From NCBI RefSeq assembly GCF_024172125.1, contig NZ_JAMZEA010000005.1, positions 620,001 to 684,000 on the forward strand: 64,000 bases of DNA, given 5' to 3'. Under the pieces are notes generated by a model, which was not told the DNA's origin, did not search any database, and saw only the letters and a list, made by a program, of their open reading frames with translations. Of the stretch, positions 49,149 through 57,089 are shown piece by piece. Source of the stretch: Actinomadura rupiterrae. GTDB taxonomy: Bacteria; Actinomycetota; Actinomycetes; Streptosporangiales; Streptosporangiaceae. Made by a program: the position numbers and the translations under genes. Numbering within the stretch: the stretch's first letter is position 1; the number at the start of each line of letters is the position of its first letter.

Positions 49149-50728
49149 TGAAATTGCTCTCGGTGTACCGCCGGAGACCGGCGCTCCCCTCAGTGCTGCT
49201 GGCGCTCGTACTGCTCGCGGGGGCGGTCTCCGCGGGCCCGCGCCTCAAGGGCCCGTCGGCCTCGGCCGCCACGACGGGGCGACCCAACATCGTCTTCATC
49301 CTGACCGATGATCTCAACGAGGACGTCTTCGCCAAGGACGACGGGCTCCAGTCGCTCCTGACCAGCCAGGGCACCACCTTCACCAAGCAGTTCGTCGAAC
49401 TCTCCCTCTGCTGCCCGTCCCGGACGTCGACGCTGCGCGGGCAGTGCGCCCACAACACCGGGATCTTCACCAACGACGCGGCCACCGGGGGCGGGTTCCA
49501 GAGCGTCTACAACAAGGGGCTGGAGAGTTCAACGGTCGCGACCTGGCTCCAGGACGCCGGGTACCGTACCGCGCTTTTCGGCAAGTATCTGAACGGCTAC
49601 CCCAACGGGGCGCCCAGCAGCACCTACATTCCCCCCGGCTGGACCAGGTGGTTCAGCCCTAATGGCGGAAGCCCCTACAGCGAGTACAACTACGACGTCA
49701 ACGACAACGGGACGACCGTGCACTACGGCAGCACGGCAGCGGACTACGGCGTCGACGTCATATCCAACAAGCTGTCCGCCTTCATCAAGAACACCACGAC
49801 CACCTATCCGGACAAGCCCTTCTTCACCTACGTCGCCCCGTTCATCCCGCACGGACCGGCGACCCCGCCGCCCCGCTATGACGGCATCTACCCGAACGCC
49901 AAGGCGCCGCGGACGCCGTCGTTCAACGAAGCCGACGTGAGCGACAAGCCGGCCTGGATACGCGACAAGCCGCTGCTCGACCAGACCCAGATCACCAACA
50001 TCGACAACCTGTACGAGCGGCGCCGGGAATCGCTCCGGTCGGTCACCGACCTGCTCCAGAACACCATCAACACCCTGCAGGCACAGGGCGTCCTGAACAA
50101 CACCTATATCGTCTTCACCTCCGACAACGGATTCCACCAGGGCCAGCACCGGCTGAACTCCGGCAAGAACACCGCCTACGAGGAAGACCTCAACGTCCCG
50201 CTCGTCATCCGCGGACCGGGCGTTCCGGCCGGCGCGACCGTCAACGCCTTCACGCTCAACACCGACTTCGCGCCGACCTTCGCCCAACTGGCCGGCGTGA
50301 CACCCCCGGATTTCGTCGACGGCCGATCCCTCGTACCGTTCCTCAAGGGGGTCACCCCCACCCCGTGGCGCCTGGCCTTCCTGAACGAGCACGCCGGACC
50401 CAGCACACTGAACACCAACACCCAGACCAACCTCCTGGAACCCCAGGACCCCGGCGACGCCCAAGCACTGGCCACCGGCGGCGCCCCCGTCTACGCCAGC
50501 CTCCGCGCCAAACCCAACACCCTCGGCATCGCCGACCCCCTCAACTACGTCGCCTACGACACCGGCGAGCACGAGCTGTACGACCTGACCACCGACCCGT
50601 ACCAGCTCAACAACTCCTACGGCAGCGCGAGCGCCACGCTCAAACGGCGCCTCGACGCCTGGGTCGACACCCTGAAAACCGCCTCCGGCCAGGCACTGCG
50701 CACAGCGGAAGAAAACCCCCCGCAATAG
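49148..50728 (+). CDS. Secreted type I sulfatase (arylsulfatase family)
   Basis: 526 aa from ATG 49148; an upstream in-frame ATG at 48980 would put the promoter inside the gene. Signal peptide about 40 residues, ending SASA. RPNIVFILTDDLNED gives the metal-binding Asp pair, and LCCPSRTSTLRGQ is the C-x-P-S-R signature whose Cys is converted to formylglycine. GKYLNGYPNG has the active-site Lys, and TSDNGFHQGQHR the second metal site. It would hydrolyse sulfate esters outside the cell. No formylglycine-generating enzyme gene is in the window. Confidence 0.93.
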   Translation: MKLLSVYRRRPALPSVLLALVLLAGAVSAGPRLKGPSASAATTGRPNIVFILTDDLNEDVFAKDDGLQSLLTSQGTTFTKQFVELSLCCPSRTSTLRGQCAHNTGIFTNDAATGGGFQSVYNKGLESSTVATWLQDAGYRTALFGKYLNGYPNGAPSSTYIPPGWTRWFSPNGGSPYSEYNYDVNDNGTTVHYGSTAADYGVDVISNKLSAFIKNTTTTYPDKPFFTYVAPFIPHGPATPPPRYDGIYPNAKAPRTPSFNEADVSDKPAWIRDKPLLDQTQITNIDNLYERRRESLRSVTDLLQNTINTLQAQGVLNNTYIVFTSDNGFHQGQHRLNSGKNTAYEEDLNVPLVIRGPGVPAGATVNAFTLNTDFAPTFAQLAGVTPPDFVDGRSLVPFLKGVTPTPWRLAFLNEHAGPSTLNTNTQTNLLEPQDPGDAQALATGGAPVYASLRAKPNTLGIADPLNYVAYDTGEHELYDLTTDPYQLNNSYGSASATLKRRLDAWVDTLKTASGQALRTAEENPPQ

Positions 50729-50781
50729 CGCCCCCCACCTCCGCACAAAGCTGTCCACCTCGGGACTCCGCCAGGTGAAGC

Positions 50782-50792
50782 ACGGTGCCCCC
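50782..50792 (+). terminator. Left half of a split terminator hairpin (interrupted by the IS)
   Basis: ACGGTGCCCCC lies 54 bp after the sulfatase stop. Its partner GGGGGGCACCGT is at 52284-52295, on the far side of the IS110 element. Joined, they make a 12-bp perfect stem with loop TGCGA. Confidence 0.7.
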
Positions 50793-50799
50793 GTTATGT

Positions 50800-50990
50800 T
50801 TTTCGTGGTCCTGCAAGAGGGCCGCTGGCCTCCGGGCCCGGTATGACTGTTCCCCCCTGTCGAACCGATGACCTGGGGGGTGGTGTCACCGGGCCCGAGA
50901 GGTGTCGTCGGAGACGCTGATGAGAGGCCCGACCACCGCCTGGCCGGGCGCAACGCCCGACCGTCCTCGGGCGGCAGGTCTGCATAACGT
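50800..50990 (+). ncRNA. Candidate IS110 bridge RNA region
   Basis: Structured non-coding left end. CCCCCC (50852-50857) can pair with GGGGGG (50875-50880), leaving an internal loop. GGGCCC blocks flank it, and CGGGCG-CAA-CGCCCG (50945-50959) forms a hairpin. The loop strand CCCCCCTG (50852-50859) is identical to the IS's right flank (52273-52280), as expected if it carries target-guide sequence. Boundaries not determined. Confidence 0.5.
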
Positions 50991-51043
50991 GGATGCGCGA
51001 GTACGACACCGACGCCGAGGCCGGCGTCCGGAACTTCCCTGGG

Positions 51044-52255
51044 ATGGTGGGAGTGGTCAGCACCCAAGACGTGGGCGTGTTCCTCGGTCTGGACGTCGGT
51101 AAGAGCTTCCATCACGGGCACGGACTGACACCGTCCGGCAAGAAGGTCTTCGACAAGCAACTGCCCAACAGCGAACCGAAGCTGCGCACGCTGTTGGACA
51201 AGCTCACCAGCAAGTTCGGCACCGTCCTGGTGATCGTGGACCAGCCCGCATCGATCGGCGCCCTGCCCCTGGCCGTCGCCCGGGACGCCGGCTGCAGGGT
51301 CGCCTACCTGCCCGGCCTGGCGATGCGCAGGATCGCCGACCTGTATCCGGGCGAGGCCAAAACCGACGCACGTGACGCCGCGGTGATCGCAGACGCCGCA
51401 CGCACCATGCCGCACACCCTGCGGACACTCGAGCTGGCCGACCAGATCACCGCCGAGCTGACCGTGCTGGTCGGGTTCGACCAGGACCTGGCGGCCGAGG
51501 CCACCCGCACCAGCAACCGCATCCGCGGCCTGCTCACCCAGTTCCACCCCAGCCTCGAACGCATCCTGGGCCCGCGCCTGGACCACCCCGCCGTCACCTG
51601 GCTGCTGGAACGCCACGGCTCCCCGCAGGCTCTACGCAAAGCCGGACGCCGCAGACTGATGGAGACCATCAGACCCAAGGCCCCGCGCATGGCAGCCCGG
51701 CTGATCGACGAAGTCTTCGACGCCCTGGACCAGCAGACCGTGATCGTCCCCGGCACCAGCACCCTCGACCTGGTGATCCCCTCACTCGCCCGTTCCCTGG
51801 CAGCCGTCCACCAGCAGCGACGGGCTCTTGAAACCGAGATCGAAACCCTGCTGGAGGCCCACCCTCTTTCCCAGGTCCTGACCTCGATGCCCGGAGTCGG
51901 AGCCAGGACCGCCGCCGTCCTGCTGGCCACCGTCGGCGACGGCACCAGCTTCCCCACCCCCGGCCACCTGGCCTCCTACGCCGGCCTCGCCCCCGCGACC
52001 AAGTCCTCAGGCACCTCGATCACCGGCGAACACGCACCCAGAGGCGGCAACCGGCAACTCAAACGCGCCATGTTCCTCTCCGCCTTCGCCGCCCTCCACG
52101 ACCCAGCCTCCCGCACCTACTACGACCGCTGCCGCACCCGCGGCAAAACCCACACCCAAGCCCTCCTCCGCCTCGCCAGACACCGCATCAGCGTCCTATT
52201 CGCCATGCTCCGCGACGGCACCCACTACGAACACAGACCCCCACGCCCCGCTTGA
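51044..52255 (+). CDS. IS110-family transposase (DEDD recombinase)
   Basis: 403 aa from ATG 51044; ATG 50993 is in frame and would add 17 residues. The N-terminal RuvC-like DEDD domain starts VGVFLGLDVGKSFH and contains KTDARDAAVIADAA. The C-terminal Tnp_20 domain contains LTSMPGVGARTAAVLLATVGD, LASYAGLAPATKSSGTSITGE with the conserved Ser, and GNRQLKRAMFLSAFAAL. Appears intact. The enzyme would catalyse RNA-guided excision and insertion in this family. Confidence 0.95.
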   Translation: MVGVVSTQDVGVFLGLDVGKSFHHGHGLTPSGKKVFDKQLPNSEPKLRTLLDKLTSKFGTVLVIVDQPASIGALPLAVARDAGCRVAYLPGLAMRRIADLYPGEAKTDARDAAVIADAARTMPHTLRTLELADQITAELTVLVGFDQDLAAEATRTSNRIRGLLTQFHPSLERILGPRLDHPAVTWLLERHGSPQALRKAGRRRLMETIRPKAPRMAARLIDEVFDALDQQTVIVPGTSTLDLVIPSLARSLAAVHQQRRALETEIETLLEAHPLSQVLTSMPGVGARTAAVLLATVGDGTSFPTPGHLASYAGLAPATKSSGTSITGEHAPRGGNRQLKRAMFLSAFAALHDPASRTYYDRCRTRGKTHTQALLRLARHRISVLFAMLRDGTHYEHRPPRPA

Positions 52256-52374
52256 CGAAAGACATAGAGGCACCCCCCTGCGAGGGGGGCACCGTCGCGG
52301 CCCGGCAGACAGCGATGGCCGCCATCGGGGAGCGCGGCCGGCCGACCCGTCGAGCACCCACCCGGGCCCAACCC

Positions 52375-52678
52375 AGCCGCGGTGTACGCACTCCTGGACT
52401 TCGCGGGCAGCGGCGGCGCGGCCGACTACGTGACCATCCCCGCGGCCCAGCTGGCCGCCAAGCCCACGACCACCGATCGCGTCGCCGCATCCAGCCTGCC
52501 GCTGGCCGCCCTCACCGCCTGGCAGTCCTTCACCGACCACGCCCACCTGGCACCCGGCCGGCAGCCGCACTTTGTCCCTGGCCTCACCGCCCTCGGCCTC
52601 AACGTGCTGGATCGCCTCGTCCACCCCTCTGCGCCCGGGCAAGGACGTTTCGCCATGGCCCCTGGCCGGACACGGTGA
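52375..52678 (+). pseudogene. Fragment of a zinc-type/quinone oxidoreductase (MDR family)
   Basis: VYALLDFAGSGGAADYVTIPAAQLAAKPTTTDRVAASSLPLAALTAWQSFTDHAHLAPGR (in parts) matches the middle of NADP-dependent quinone oxidoreductases just before the nucleotide-binding VLIHGAAGGVG, which is absent. The N-terminal GroES-like half and the Rossmann half are both missing. The homology ends at about 52565; the last 35 codons are unrelated. It lies about 100 bp beyond the IS. Confidence 0.8.
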
Positions 52679-52739
52679 CCGGGGGAACAGGGGTGGGAAC
52701 GCAACTCCCACCCCCGCGAGCACACAGCGCAGGTCGCTC

Positions 52740-53393
52740 ATGACTTACAGTGATCACACGATGGGAGAAGAACACGACCACCTGATCGCGACGGCCCTCC
52801 GGATATTCGCTGAACTCGGGTACGACGGGGTGACGCTGCAAACGATCGTCGACGCGGCGGGCTACGACATCAACGTCGTCCACAGCGTGGCCCGGACCAA
52901 GGCGGAGATGTACCTGGCCGTCATGCAGCACGCCGACGACCTCGAACGGAGCGCCCTGGAGGCCGCGCTCGCCCGCTTCACCCCGAGCAAGCAGGGCGTC
53001 ATCACGCTCGCGGACGCCTACTTGGACTTCTTCGTCGCCCATCCGCACGTCCTGGCGCTGTGGCAGCACCGCTGGATGGGCGACGCCGCCGACCTGCCCG
53101 ACCTTGAAGAGCGCTACACCCGGTCCCTGTCGGTCCAGATCGCCGGCACTATCAAGGACCTCCTCCCGCCCGACGTCGCACCCGACTACCTGGTCTGGAG
53201 CGTGGTCTGGTGCGTCTACGGCTTCCTGTCCGGGGGCGTCATCGGCAGCGGCTCGGACCAAGGGCGCCACCGCCACAGCGACAGCGGCGGCCGCGACCTG
53301 GAAGGCTTCCGCACGTTCCTGCACACCATGCTCGACCATCTACTCACGCCGCTGCCCCAGCGTCCGCCTGACACCGGCAGCTCAGGCCGATGA
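52740..53393 (+). CDS. TetR-family regulator
   Basis: 217 aa from ATG 52740, or ATG 52761 (MGEEHDHL). The HTH is LIATALRIFAELGYDGVTLQTIVDAAGYDINVVHSVARTKAEMYLAVM; the recognition helix YDINVVHSVART is unusual in lacking the common IYxHF pattern. The C-terminal domain ends at about residue 215 after a His/Ser/Gly-rich loop (QGRHRHSDSGG). Its target may be the palindrome just downstream at 53440. Confidence 0.82.
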   Translation: MTYSDHTMGEEHDHLIATALRIFAELGYDGVTLQTIVDAAGYDINVVHSVARTKAEMYLAVMQHADDLERSALEAALARFTPSKQGVITLADAYLDFFVAHPHVLALWQHRWMGDAADLPDLEERYTRSLSVQIAGTIKDLLPPDVAPDYLVWSVVWCVYGFLSGGVIGSGSDQGRHRHSDSGGRDLEGFRTFLHTMLDHLLTPLPQRPPDTGSSGR

Positions 53394-53439
53394 CCTGCGG
53401 GAAAGCCGTTGCAAGTGGTGTTGGTCGATTGCGCGTCCC

Positions 53440-53452
53440 TGCACTGAGTGCA
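53440..53452. promoter_or_regulatory. Orphan TetR-type palindrome
   Basis: TGCACT-G-AGTGCA, a perfect 6-1-6 palindrome 46 bp after the TetR stop. No intact gene starts nearby, so the gene it once controlled may be lost. Confidence 0.5.
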
Positions 53453-53559
53453 ACAGTCCCCAGACCACCCCGCCGACTCGGGTCCCTGACCACTGGCCCC
53501 GCACCACGCCCGCCGCCGGAGCCGCGGGCCCGCCGACTATCCGCGCCCCCGGCGACGGG

Positions 53560-54027
53560 CCTCCACCGGCGACGGCTTGGAACCGCTCAACGCCCGAAAG
53601 CTCAGCACCGCCTGCGGCAGATTCGCCCCGTCAGGTCCGCACCGGACAGGTCTGCGTGCCACAGGTTCGCGCGGGGTCAGGTGCGCCTCCATCGGGTGCG
53701 CGCGTACGCGGCCAGCACGTGGACGATGGTCGGGCGGTCGCGACCGGAATCCTGGGCCAGGCGTTGCAGCGCGTAGATGCCGCCGAGCCGCACCTCGCCC
53801 CGGGCCGAGCCGAGCTGTTCGACGGCCTTGGCGTAGCGACCGGTGTCCTGGCCCTGCCTGGTGACGCAAGCGAGGGCCGTTTTGGTGGACGGGCTGGTCG
53901 CTGATGCGCTCAAGCTGCCGGGGCACCTGCCCGACCAAGAGCTGGGCGACGCCGCGGCCGGCGCGGGGGGTCTGCTGGCCGACTCCGCCTCCACCGCCGA
54001 CCTGCCGACAGCGGGCACCGTCGCCAC
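53560..54027 (-). pseudogene. Pentapeptide-repeat protein, decayed
   Basis: On the minus strand AKAVEQLGSARGEVRLGGIYALQRLAQDSGRD, then PTIVHVLAAYAR, is the conserved block preceding the pentapeptide repeats of large actinobacterial membrane proteins. The repeats then appear broken over several frames: NLWHADLSGADLTG in one and ANLPQAVLSF in another. No membrane segments remain. A frameshifted remnant. Confidence 0.75.
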
Positions 54028-54110
54028 GTTCGCTCCAGTCGCTCGAAGGCGGGTTTCGGGGCGGGGACGGCTCGTGCGGGTGGGCGAGCAGGTGGTGGCG
54101 GCTCCGGCTC

Positions 54111-55148
54111 TCAGCGGCGCGGGCGAGTGCTGGACGGCTCGATGAGGCGATCGTCGGAGAGCCGGGTGCCGGCCTGCTTGACGTGCCTCAGCACGGGTGA
54201 GACCTCCATGCTCTGCAGTCCGGTCAGGGACCCGATGCGGTCCGAGGTGAACTCGAACAGTTCGTCGAGGTCCCGGCAGTGTGCGACGGCGTGGATGTTC
54301 CAGGGCCCGGAGATGGCCGCGGCGAACGCGATCTCGGGTTCCTGCGCCAGTGCGCGGCCCGCGCTCTTCACCGCCGACGGGTGCACGCGAAGCCAGAGGT
54401 TCGCGCGAGCGTGATACCCCATGGCCGCTGCGGCGATCTCGACGTCGATGTGGACGGCGCGGTGCTGGAGCAGAGCGTCAAGGCGTCGCGAGACGCGTCC
54501 CGGGGTGAGGTCGGCGGCTGCGGCGAGATCGACGAGGCTGGCGCGGCCGTCCGCGGCGAGCGCATCGAGCATCTTCTCGTCCTCGGGGGTGAGGTGTACG
54601 GGCTCGCGAGTGACGACCGGAGACTCGGCGAAGGGGGGCCCGCCGCTCCCCAGCGCCGCCTCCTCATCCGGGGACAGGGTGCCCTGCAGGGCGGACCAGT
54701 AGTGGGCGCGGCCTCCGAGGAATTGGCGGAGCATGGCGAAGGCGTTGATGTCGAGCACCGCTGCGGTGCGGGGAAGCCGCTGCCCCAGGAGGTCCTCGCG
54801 TTGCTCCCGCGTCCGCGACTGGATCGCGCAGGTGATCTCGCAGCCCGCCGCGCTCAGGGCCACCCAATTCACGTCGTCACGGTCGGCGAGCGCGTCGGCG
54901 ATCGCCGCGACACTGCCGGGGCGGCAGCGCAGTCGCACCAGCCACCTGCTCTGCCCCAGGGCGCCCGGGTTGACCACGCCGGCCACGCGGATGACGCCGT
55001 CGGCGCGCAGGCGGCGATACCGACGGTTGACGGCGCCCTCGGTCAGGCCGAGAGCGGTCGCGATCGCCGCGAACGACGCCCGCGGAGCGATCTGCAGCGC
55101 CCGAATGATTCGCACATCGTCAGGCTGCACTGAAGCGGATTCCGTCAT
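54111..55148 (-). CDS. Lrp/AsnC-family regulator with two fused units
   Basis: 345 aa from ATG 55148 with AAGGGG upstream. Two HTH blocks, VRIIRALQIAPRASFAAIATALGLTEGAVNRRYRRLRADGVI and EKMLDALAADGRASLVDLAAAADLTPGRVSRRLDALLQ, are each followed by a RAM-type ligand-binding stretch. This duplicated architecture is common in Streptomyces-type genomes, usually next to a metabolic target gene. Divergent from the SDR gene with the perfect palindrome ACGAGCGCTCGT in between. Confidence 0.9.
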   Translation of the reverse strand: MTESASVQPDDVRIIRALQIAPRASFAAIATALGLTEGAVNRRYRRLRADGVIRVAGVVNPGALGQSRWLVRLRCRPGSVAAIADALADRDDVNWVALSAAGCEITCAIQSRTREQREDLLGQRLPRTAAVLDINAFAMLRQFLGGRAHYWSALQGTLSPDEEAALGSGGPPFAESPVVTREPVHLTPEDEKMLDALAADGRASLVDLAAAADLTPGRVSRRLDALLQHRAVHIDVEIAAAAMGYHARANLWLRVHPSAVKSAGRALAQEPEIAFAAAISGPWNIHAVAHCRDLDELFEFTSDRIGSLTGLQSMEVSPVLRHVKQAGTRLSDDRLIEPSSTRPRR

Positions 55149-55180
55149 GAGCACCCCTTGCCATATCGGTAATCCTACAA

Positions 55181-55192
55181 ACGAGCGCTCGT
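55181..55192. promoter_or_regulatory. Perfect palindrome between Lrp and SDR genes
   Basis: ACGAGCGCTCGT, 12 bp, 33 bp upstream of the Lrp start in the 170-bp divergent gap. A candidate autoregulatory operator. Confidence 0.5.
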
Positions 55193-55318
55193 GGCTCGCC
55201 TGCGAGGAAGGCAGGACGGAACACTTGAAGCGCACAGTTGGCAGCGCCCTGTGCCGATCCCGGGGCATCGACGATGCCCGAACGGAGTACAACGCTCGAA
55301 GAACGGAGATGACGCTGG

Positions 55319-56035
55319 ATGTCATCGACTGGCACCCAACAACACCCACCGACCGCCCTCATCGTCGGCGCCTCGCGCGGCCTCGGCCACGCGATGGCGG
55401 CGGAGTTCCTCGACAGGGGCTGGAACGTCGTCGGCACCGTTCGCGACACCACTGCCCGAACGCCGCTGCACGAACTCGCGGACCACGCCGACGGTCGGGT
55501 GACCATCGAGCATCTCGATATCAACGACCCCGACCACCTGCCCCCGCTGCACGAACGTCTGGCGCACCGCCGACTCGACGTGCTCTTCGTCAATGCGGGC
55601 ACCACCAACAACGAGCAGACGCCCATCGGCGCGGTTCCGACAGCCGACTTCATCGACGTGATGGTCACCAACGCGCTCAGCCCCATGCGCGTGATCGAAG
55701 CCCTCGAAGACCTGGTTCCACCGGCGGGACTCCTCGGGGCGATGTCCTCCGGACAGGCCAGCATCACGAACAACACGACCGGAGGCCGCGAGGTCTACCG
55801 GGGAAGCAAAGCAGCCCTGAACATGTTCATGCGGAGCTTCGCGGCCCGGCAACCTGAGACGCAGCGGGCCTTCGTCCTCATGGCGCCGGGCTGGATACGC
55901 ACCGCCCTGGGTGGTCCGGACGCGCCGTTCACCATCGAGGACACCGTCCCCTTGCTCGTGGACGTCCTGCTCTCCCGACTGGGCACGCCCGGCCTGGCCT
56001 ATCTGGACCGCTTCGGCCAGACCGTCCCTTGGTAA
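55319..56035 (+). CDS. Short-chain dehydrogenase/reductase
   Basis: 238 aa from ATG 55319 (GGAG 10 nt upstream). NAD(P) motif ALIVGASRGLGHAMA, FVNAGTTNN (N-A-G), Ser in AMSSGQAS, and YRGSK (Tyr-x-x-x-Lys). MAPGWIRTALGG follows the fold. Substrate unknown. Divergent from the Lrp-type regulator, of which it is the likely target. Confidence 0.9.
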   Translation: MSSTGTQQHPPTALIVGASRGLGHAMAAEFLDRGWNVVGTVRDTTARTPLHELADHADGRVTIEHLDINDPDHLPPLHERLAHRRLDVLFVNAGTTNNEQTPIGAVPTADFIDVMVTNALSPMRVIEALEDLVPPAGLLGAMSSGQASITNNTTGGREVYRGSKAALNMFMRSFAARQPETQRAFVLMAPGWIRTALGGPDAPFTIEDTVPLLVDVLLSRLGTPGLAYLDRFGQTVPW

Positions 56036-56172
56036 CCCCGCGCCGCCTTTCCGGTCGTGGCTTGCCGCTCCCCCGGGGCTCCCGGAAAACCTGGTGTTCC
56101 CATGGTGTTCCCATGATCTTGGAAAGTCCAGGCCCGGATCGCGTTTTCGCAGGTCAGGGGGTTTTGATCAGG

Positions 56173-56246
56173 TAGGGCGGGCGGGACTCGAACCCGCGAC
56201 CCAGGGATTATGAGTCCCCTGCTCTGACCGGCTGAGCTACCGCCCC
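56173..56246 (-). tRNA. tRNA-Met (anticodon CAT)
   Basis: 74 nt. Acceptor GGGGCGG pairs with CCGCCCT (one G-T end pair), D-stem GCTC/GAGC, anticodon loop CTCATAA flanked by a 5-bp stem, and T-arm GCGGG-TTCGAGT-CCCGC. Discriminator A; the CCA is not fully encoded. The loop and body match elongator tRNA-Met of actinobacteria rather than initiator; a lysidine-modified tRNA-Ile2 also has CAT and cannot be wholly excluded. Confidence 0.93.
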
Positions 56247-56405
56247 TGGAGTCACCCCCGGGTGTGCTGGTGCGGTCTGGGGGCGTGTCGGGGCTCATCT
56301 TAGCGGCGGGAGGCGTGGGGCGGCCACCGTAGTCCTCTGGGGTGGGGCGGGATCATACCTCGTGCCGAGTGACGGGGGTGGTGACCGGTCGGTAGGGTCC
56401 GGGCT

Positions 56406-57089
56406 ATGTCCAAGGTTGTGCGGCGGTTCGTGGTCGTGGTGGTCGCCCTGCTGGTCGCGGCGGGGTGCAAGGGCGGGGGCGGGTCGAAGGAGACCACGGC
56501 CCATTTCGACGCCGCGCAGGTGGTGAAGCAGTCGGCGGACGCGATGGGGAAGGTCACCAGCGTCGGGGTGACGCTGCGGACCGAGGGCGATCCGGGGCTG
56601 ATGGTGCACGGGGGCGACCTGAAGCTGCTGCGCAACGGGGACGGCGAGGGGACGGTGCAGGTCGCGCAGTCCGGGGCCGTCGGGGAGATGCAGCTGGTCG
56701 CGGTCGGTGACTCGGTGTACATCAAGGGCGTGACCGGCAAGAGCTGGCGGAAGGTGCCGAAGCTGCTGGCCGGGACGATGTACGACACCTCGGCGGTGCT
56801 CGATCCGGACCGGGGGGTCGCGAAGATGCTGTCGTCGATCTCGGACCCGAAGGCGCAGGCGGAGGAGAAGGTCAACGGCAAGGACTGCTACCGGGTCGGC
56901 GGGACGCTGCCCAAGGCGTCCATCGGGAAGATCGTTCCGGGCATCGACAGCGACCTGCCGGGGCAGCTGTGGATCGACAAGGCGTCGCACCGGCTCGTCC
57001 AGGTGAAGGGGACGATGCCGAAGGGCGGCTCGGCGACGATCGTGTTCACCGAGTACGACCAGCCCTACAAGATCAGCGCGCCGCAGTGA
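56406..57089 (+). CDS. LprG/LppX-family lipoprotein
   Basis: 227 aa from ATG 56406. Lipoprotein signal with lipobox LLVAAGC (Cys 21). The LppX_LprAFG fold: DAAQVVKQSADAMGKVTSVGVTLRTEG, GEMQLVAVGDSVYIKGVTGKSWRKVP, and GQLWIDKASHRLVQVKG. In mycobacteria LprG carries triacylated lipids (triacylglycerol, lipoarabinomannan precursors) in its hydrophobic pocket and works with the MFS transporter P55. That transporter's homologue follows here with a GTGA overlap. Confidence 0.9.
   Translation: MSKVVRRFVVVVVALLVAAGCKGGGGSKETTAHFDAAQVVKQSADAMGKVTSVGVTLRTEGDPGLMVHGGDLKLLRNGDGEGTVQVAQSGAVGEMQLVAVGDSVYIKGVTGKSWRKVPKLLAGTMYDTSAVLDPDRGVAKMLSSISDPKAQAEEKVNGKDCYRVGGTLPKASIGKIVPGIDSDLPGQLWIDKASHRLVQVKGTMPKGGSATIVFTEYDQPYKISAPQ

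Larger units (their letters stand above)
50793..52272 (+). mobile_element. IS110-family insertion sequence
   Basis: About 1.48 kb. Ends inferred from the interrupted hairpin and from subterminal inverted repeats TATGTTTTTCGT (50795-50806) and ACGAAAGACATA (52255-52266), 11 of 12 matching. It has a long non-coding left end (about 250 bp) and almost none on the right, the layout of the IS110 group, whose bridge RNA is encoded at the left end. No target duplication or classical terminal inverted repeats. Exact edges are ambiguous within a C-run. Confidence 0.8.

Noticed and set aside
52256..52300. Right terminal inverted repeat of the IS formed by the C-run/G-run hairpin
   Set aside because: The G-run arm pairs better with the left flank outside the IS (12 bp perfect when joined) than with the C-run on its own side, so it belongs to the target rather than to the element.
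56173..56246. tRNA-Ile2 instead of tRNA-Met
   Set aside because: Anticodon CAT fits both, but the body and T-arm match elongator tRNA-Met of actinobacteria better; no tilS context helps decide. Kept as tRNA-Met.
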